This document shows, in pieces, positions 5,381-8,721 of a stretch of DNA of 8,721 nucleotides; positions within the stretch are counted from its first letter, which is position 1; each line of letters opens with the position of its first letter. The DNA lies in the NCBI RefSeq assembly GCF_015062905.1, contig NZ_SUTK01000058.1, positions 1-8,721 of the forward strand, written 5' to 3'. The translations under genes were made by a program, and so were the position numbers. Under the pieces are notes generated by a model, which was given only the letters and a program-made list of their open reading frames with translations, had not been told where the DNA came from and did no database searches. Source of the stretch: Methanobrevibacter thaueri. GTDB taxonomy: Archaea > Methanobacteriota > Methanobacteria > Methanobacteriales > Methanobacteriaceae.

Positions 5381-6679
5381 ATGACACAGATTAGTGATGC
5401 TAAGAAAGGAATATTAACTGATGAAATGAAGCACGTTGCGGAAATAGAAGGTGTTTCAGAAGATTTCATTTTAAGATCAGTGGCAGAAGGTACAATTGTA
5501 ATACCAAGTAACGTTAACAGAGACATTGAGGCTTCAGGTATTGGAGCCGGACTCAGAACAAAAGTAAATGCAACCGTCGGAACCTCAACCGATATCGTGA
5601 ACTTCGATGAGGAAGTGCTGAAAGCACAAATCGCAATCGATAACGGTGCAGACTGTCTTATGGAATTAAGTATTGGCGGAGACCTTGACGTAATCAGGAA
5701 CAGGGTTCTTGACATGTCCCCATTGCCGGTAGGTTCAGTGCCTGTTTATCAGGCAGCAATCGAAAGTATCAGAAGAGACGGTTCCGTTGTTTACATGACT
5801 GAAGATGACCTTTTCAACACCATCGAAAAGCAAGCAAAAGATGGTATCGACTTCATGGCAGTCCACAGTAGTATCAACATTGAAACCTTAACCAGACTCA
5901 AAAGGCAAGGCCGTGTGACCGGTCTGGTCTCAAGAGGAGGTTCATTCATGTCCGGATGGATTGTCGAAAACGAAAAGGAAAACCCATTATACGCCAACTT
6001 CGATTACGTACTGGAAATCGCAAAAGAGCATGATGTTGTTCTTTCACTTGCTAACGGTATGAGGGCAGGGTCCATTGCAGATTCAACCGACAGGGCACAA
6101 ATACAAGAATTGATTATTTTAGGAGAATTGATCGACAGGTCCCGTGAAGCTGGAGTGCAATGTATGATTGAAGGACCAGGACACATTCCAATCAACGAAA
6201 TCCCAACAAATGTAATGATTCAAAAGAAAATGTGTTCAAATGCACCATTCTACATGTTAGGACCTATCGTATGTGACGTGGCACCAGGTTACGACCACAT
6301 CGTATCCGCAATCGGTGCGGCATCATCTGCAAAGGCAGGTGCTGACTTTATCTGTTACGTAACCCCTGCAGAACACCTTGCATTGCCTAACCCTGATGAC
6401 GTAAGGGAAGGTGTAATTGCAACCAAAATCGGAGCTTATGCAGGAGACCTCGCAAGCGGCCAAATCGATGGTTCACAAGACCTTGCAATGGCAGAAGCTC
6501 GTAAGAATCTTGATTGGGAAGCACAATATGCTTGCGCAATGTTTCCGGAAGCTGCACGTGCAAAAAGAGACCAAAGACCTCCTGAAGAAGAGGACACCTG
6601 TACCATGTGCGGTAACTTCTGTGCAGTAAAAATCGTTAACGAATGGTTGGATCAGTCCGATTCCGACTTGATCAAATAG
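5381..6679 (+). CDS. thiC: Phosphomethylpyrimidine synthase ThiC
   Basis: ThiC is a radical SAM enzyme that rearranges aminoimidazole ribotide to hydroxymethylpyrimidine phosphate, the pyrimidine half of thiamine, releasing CO and formate. At 432 residues it is the short archaeal/anaerobe form, lacking the N-terminal extension of the roughly 610-630-residue bacterial enzymes. Conserved segments include KVNATVGTS (61-69), the central HSSIN and RGGSFM, LANGMRAGS, IEGPGHIP (263-270, H268), and YVTPAEHL (326-333, H332), the last two carrying likely metal ligands. The C-terminal cluster motif is C407-T-M-C410-G-N-F-C414, that is CX2CX3C, one residue tighter than the usual CX2CX4C. The ATG at 5381 has a good site GGAGAGAT (5370-5377). 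The gene is monocistronic and converges on the adhesin gene. Confidence 0.96.
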   Translation: MTQISDAKKGILTDEMKHVAEIEGVSEDFILRSVAEGTIVIPSNVNRDIEASGIGAGLRTKVNATVGTSTDIVNFDEEVLKAQIAIDNGADCLMELSIGGDLDVIRNRVLDMSPLPVGSVPVYQAAIESIRRDGSVVYMTEDDLFNTIEKQAKDGIDFMAVHSSINIETLTRLKRQGRVTGLVSRGGSFMSGWIVENEKENPLYANFDYVLEIAKEHDVVLSLANGMRAGSIADSTDRAQIQELIILGELIDRSREAGVQCMIEGPGHIPINEIPTNVMIQKKMCSNAPFYMLGPIVCDVAPGYDHIVSAIGAASSAKAGADFICYVTPAEHLALPNPDDVREGVIATKIGAYAGDLASGQIDGSQDLAMAEARKNLDWEAQYACAMFPEAARAKRDQRPPEEEDTCTMCGNFCAVKIVNEWLDQSDSDLIK

Positions 6680-6708
6680 ATATTTAATTATCTATTTTCT
6701 CTTTTTTT
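6674..6708 (+). terminator. Intrinsic-type terminator of thiC, overlapping its stop codon
   Basis: AAATAGATA (6674-6682), a 6-nt loop TTTAAT, and TATCTATTT (6689-6697) form a perfect 9-bp hairpin whose left arm contains the last lysine codon and the TAG stop. The tract TCTCTTTTTTT follows to 6708. Stem plus U-tract has the layout of an intrinsic terminator; the stem is AU-rich, and the U-tract may be the main signal in an archaeon. Confidence 0.65.
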
Positions 6709-6724
6709 AAAAGTATATTAAAAT

Positions 6725-6757
6725 AAAAAAAAGAAGTAGATTGTTATTAATCTACTT
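6725..6757 (-). terminator. Intrinsic-type terminator of the adhesin gene, overlapping its stop codon
   Basis: On the minus strand, AAGTAGATT (6757-6749), loop AATAAC, and AATCTACTT (6742-6734) make a perfect 9-bp hairpin that contains the last lysine codon and the TAG stop. It is followed by C and eight U (6733-6725), then more U. The layout mirrors the thiC terminator on the other strand only 17 bp away. Confidence 0.7.
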
Positions 6758-8721
6758 AACTATTATTTTTCCTTTTTTGACTACTTTGTTGTAGTAAGCG
6801 TTGCCTTTGAAGGTAATTGTGTATTTTACCTTGGTTTTCTTGGTTAATTTTTTGCCAAGCTTGAAGGTTACAACACCTTTCTTGTTGGTTTTGGCAGTGA
6901 CAGTCTTTTTGCCCTTAATCTTTTTACCGGACAGTTTGATGGTCACTTTAACCTTTTTCATGACCTTGTTTTTGCTGTTTTTCAAGGTAACTTTTATGTT
7001 TTTGGCCTTTTTGGACCTCTTGAACTTATAGGTCTTTTTGGCCTTGAGGATTTTGGTTTTCTCCTTGTTGATAGTTACTTTGACTGTTTTGCTTAAAGGT
7101 TTGTAGTTGCTGCTTACCAATTTAATAACCAGGTTCTTTTTGCCCACTTTTGCCGCTTTAAGAATTGCAGGAGTCAATTGTATTGACGCAACGCCGTTCT
7201 TGTCTGTGACTGCAGAGCCTATGCTTTTTCCGTTTAATGTGAATGTTACCTTTTCGCCAACAACCGCTTTGCCGTTGGTGTCTTTAATGACTGCACTGTA
7301 TTTTCCGCCGTAATTTATGACATATGCAATGTCTTTGGCAGTGATTGCAGCAGTTGCTATGGAAACTTCAAATTTAGCGGATACATTGTCAGCAAGGTAA
7401 TTTCCGCCAAATGTTACGTTGGCCCCATATGTTCCAATGCCTAAATCTGGAATTTCGATTGTTGCAGTTCCATTGATTACCTCAGCGGAATAGACATTGC
7501 CGTTGACGACAGCTGATACATTGGCATCGTTAATTGGTGAGCTTGCGCCGGTGACATTGACTTTGATTTGTATGGAATTTCCATAGGTACAGTTAGCAAC
7601 GTTCACTACTTCAATGGTTGCAGGACATTTGGACACTTCAAACTGGACGGATGCATTGTCGGTAAAGTAATTTCCTTCATATGTCAAGTTAACGGAATAT
7701 GTTCCCGCATCTATCTTAGGAGCGTCGATTGTTGCATTACCATTGATCACATCAGCGGAATACTCCTTGCCGTTGACTATGATGATTATCTTACCCTCGT
7801 TAACTGGTAATCCTTGACTTGTAACATTGGCTTTGATTTGTATTGAATCACCATATGTACAGTTTGTGACACTTATGACTTCAAGAACTGCCGGAAGCTT
7901 AAGCACATCGAATTCGATGGTTTTTGTTGGATTTGCATCTGTAGCATTCCCAACATATGTTACAACTACATTATATGATCCAGCGTCCAATGTACGATTA
8001 AAAGTTGCTACTCCGTTTTTTACAGGAACAGAATAGTTACCTCCGTTGATGGAAAATATTACATTACCATTGTTGAGAAGTTGACCAGATTTTTTAATAT
8101 TGGAGGCTGTTATCACAACATTCTGAGTGTAGTTAACATCACTTACTTCAGCCACATCCATTTCGACAATGTATTTTGGAACCAAATTGCTTGGAGTGAC
8201 ATTGATCAATGTAGCCTTACTGTTTTCATTTTGTAAAGCGATGTCTCCAGTTCCTTCAGTGTCGGTGTTTTGTGCAAATATAGAATTTTCGACAGTAATC
8301 TCCGAATCACCATATTCACCATTAACTACTATTGCTCCCCCAAAACGTGATGCTGTGTTTTGTGAGAAATCGCTGTTGTTTATTAATGCTTTTGTCATAT
8401 CGGAAGCAGATATTGCTCCACCAGCAACTGCATTATTCTCTATGAAATGGGATTTTTCAATTTCTATGTCTGAATCTGAAATGTGAATTGCGCCACCATC
8501 AGTTGCATTATTGGCTATGAAATAGGAGTTTTCGATTAACATGGATGAAGAAGTCATTATTGCTCCACCATAAGTTGTTGCATTATTGGCTATGGAATTT
8601 GAATTATAGATTAATGCTTTACCAGCCTGAGAGTTTATTGCACCACCAAACCCAGCATAATTACCTGTAAAATTACAATTCAAAACAGTGACCGTTTTCT
8701 GATTAAGAATTGCACCACCAA
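6752..8721 (-). CDS. Adhesin-like surface protein, C-terminal part (5' end outside the window)
   Basis: This is a large, presumably secreted cell-surface protein of the adhesin-like class common in Methanobrevibacter, proposed to mediate attachment to other cells or host surfaces. The frame is open to the right edge (reading GGAILNQK just upstream of the TTG at 8681-8683), so the start, signal peptide and much of the N-terminus are missing. Order in the visible 656 residues: Pmp-like beta-helix coils with six GGAI motifs about 25 residues apart (8191-8719); three Ig-like repeats of about 90 residues (7358-8167); an invasin/Big_1-like domain with GKYSAVIKDTNGKAVVGEKVTF (7064-7357); and a lysine-rich C-terminal Ig-like domain (6755-7063). 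Many N-x-S/T sites suggest glycosylation. No transmembrane anchor or sorting motif is seen at the C-terminus, so the basic domain may hold it to the pseudomurein wall. Binding partner unknown. Confidence 0.88.
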   Translation of the reverse strand, partial: GGAILNQKTVTVLNCNFTGNYAGFGGAINSQAGKALIYNSNSIANNATTYGGAIMTSSSMLIENSYFIANNATDGGAIHISDSDIEIEKSHFIENNAVAGGAISASDMTKALINNSDFSQNTASRFGGAIVVNGEYGDSEITVENSIFAQNTDTEGTGDIALQNENSKATLINVTPSNLVPKYIVEMDVAEVSDVNYTQNVVITASNIKKSGQLLNNGNVIFSINGGNYSVPVKNGVATFNRTLDAGSYNVVVTYVGNATDANPTKTIEFDVLKLPAVLEVISVTNCTYGDSIQIKANVTSQGLPVNEGKIIIIVNGKEYSADVINGNATIDAPKIDAGTYSVNLTYEGNYFTDNASVQFEVSKCPATIEVVNVANCTYGNSIQIKVNVTGASSPINDANVSAVVNGNVYSAEVINGTATIEIPDLGIGTYGANVTFGGNYLADNVSAKFEVSIATAAITAKDIAYVINYGGKYSAVIKDTNGKAVVGEKVTFTLNGKSIGSAVTDKNGVASIQLTPAILKAAKVGKKNLVIKLVSSNYKPLSKTVKVTINKEKTKILKAKKTYKFKRSKKAKNIKVTLKNSKNKVMKKVKVTIKLSGKKIKGKKTVTAKTNKKGVVTFKLGKKLTKKTKVKYTITFKGNAYYNKVVKKGKIIVK
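6755..7063 (-). repeat. Lysine-rich C-terminal Ig-like domain of the adhesin
   Basis: The last 103 residues contain 39 lysines, one arginine and only one acidic residue, yet keep an alternating beta-strand pattern and the end GNAYYNKVVKKGKIIVK, matching the strand order of the preceding Ig-like domains. It is probably an Ig-like fold made strongly positive, suited to ionic binding to an anionic wall polymer or pseudomurein. It ends at the stop codon with no membrane segment after it. Confidence 0.7.
7358..8167 (-). repeat. Three tandem Ig-like repeats of about 90 residues in the adhesin
   Basis: Units two (7628-7897) and three (7358-7627) are exactly 270 bp each and share CTYG(D/N)SIQIK(A/V)NVT, VNGxxYSAxVINGxATI and (I/L)xxGTYxxNxTxxGNYxxDN. 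The first (about 7898-8167) is more diverged but keeps VTYVGN and the same strand order. They look like Big_3/Big_5-type Ig-like spacer modules that lift the beta-helix from the wall. Confidence 0.8.
8191..8719 (-). repeat. GGAI beta-helix coil repeats in the adhesin
   Basis: Six GGAI motifs recur at intervals of 24-27 residues, each usually followed by a hydrophobic strand and N-S-x-F-x-x-N-x-A. This resembles the GGA(I/V/L)/FxxN repeats of chlamydial Pmp proteins and of archaeal right-handed parallel beta-helices, one coil per repeat. The array continues past the right edge. Confidence 0.8.

Noticed and set aside
7358..8167. CRISPR or other short-repeat array
   Set aside because: The periodicity is 270 bp, in frame and diverged at the DNA level, which fits protein domain repeats; no short identical repeats with unique spacers occur anywhere in the window.
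6801..8486. Open frames on the plus strand opposite the adhesin gene
   Set aside because: They are reverse-complement shadows of repetitive, biased coding sequence, with no ribosome-binding sites or recognisable domains.
6752..8683. Treating the TTG at 8683 as the start of the adhesin gene
   Set aside because: The frame stays open to the right edge and the upstream residues continue the same GGAI repeat, so this is an internal leucine codon of a truncated gene.

Overview
The window looks like chromosomal DNA of a hydrogenotrophic, formate-using methanogen of the Methanobacteriales, most likely Methanobrevibacter or a close relative. The evidence is a formate transporter next to a methanogen-type formate dehydrogenase, an MJ0406-type archaeal nucleoside kinase, a short archaeal-type ThiC, a 6-phospho-3-hexuloisomerase, AT-rich intergenic DNA with TTTATATA boxes, and a large GGAI-repeat/Ig-repeat adhesin-like surface protein. 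The genus is inferred from gene content; no rRNA or tRNA gene is present to confirm it.

Positions 1-1186 (minus strand) hold the start of fdhA (formate dehydrogenase alpha subunit, cut by the left edge) and, upstream of it in the same transcription unit, fdhC (FNT-family formate channel). A perfect 10-bp hairpin lies between the two. Positions 1187-1800 are a long AT-rich divergent control region with an fdhC promoter, an fdhD promoter and several dyads. Positions 1801-2550 (plus) encode FdhD, the sulfurtransferase needed to make formate dehydrogenase active. Its 3' end overlaps the convergent hxlB gene (2542-3132, minus; formaldehyde/pentose metabolism). A compact divergent promoter separates hxlB from a regulator (3190-4059, plus) that joins a ModE/LysR-like winged helix to a periplasmic-binding-protein-like sensor domain.

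Positions 4233-5147 (plus) encode a PfkB-family nucleoside kinase preceded by a leader with a GC-richer hairpin. Positions 5381-6679 (plus) encode ThiC for thiamine pyrimidine synthesis. Positions 6752-8721 (minus) hold the C-terminal part of an adhesin-like protein whose N-terminus lies beyond the right edge. thiC and the adhesin gene converge, and each ends in a 9-bp hairpin built over its own stop codon and followed by a U-tract.

The left half forms a plausible formate module: uptake (FdhC), oxidation (FdhA), enzyme maturation (FdhD) and a regulator with a possible oxyanion or cofactor sensor. HxlB touches one-carbon metabolism through the formaldehyde-linked ribulose monophosphate route. 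The right half looks like unrelated housekeeping genes followed by a surface-protein gene. I found no CRISPR array, insertion sequence, tRNA or rRNA. The less ordinary items are the regulator, the nucleoside kinase leader, the single-cysteine FdhD, the paired stop-codon hairpins and the very lysine-rich tail of the adhesin.
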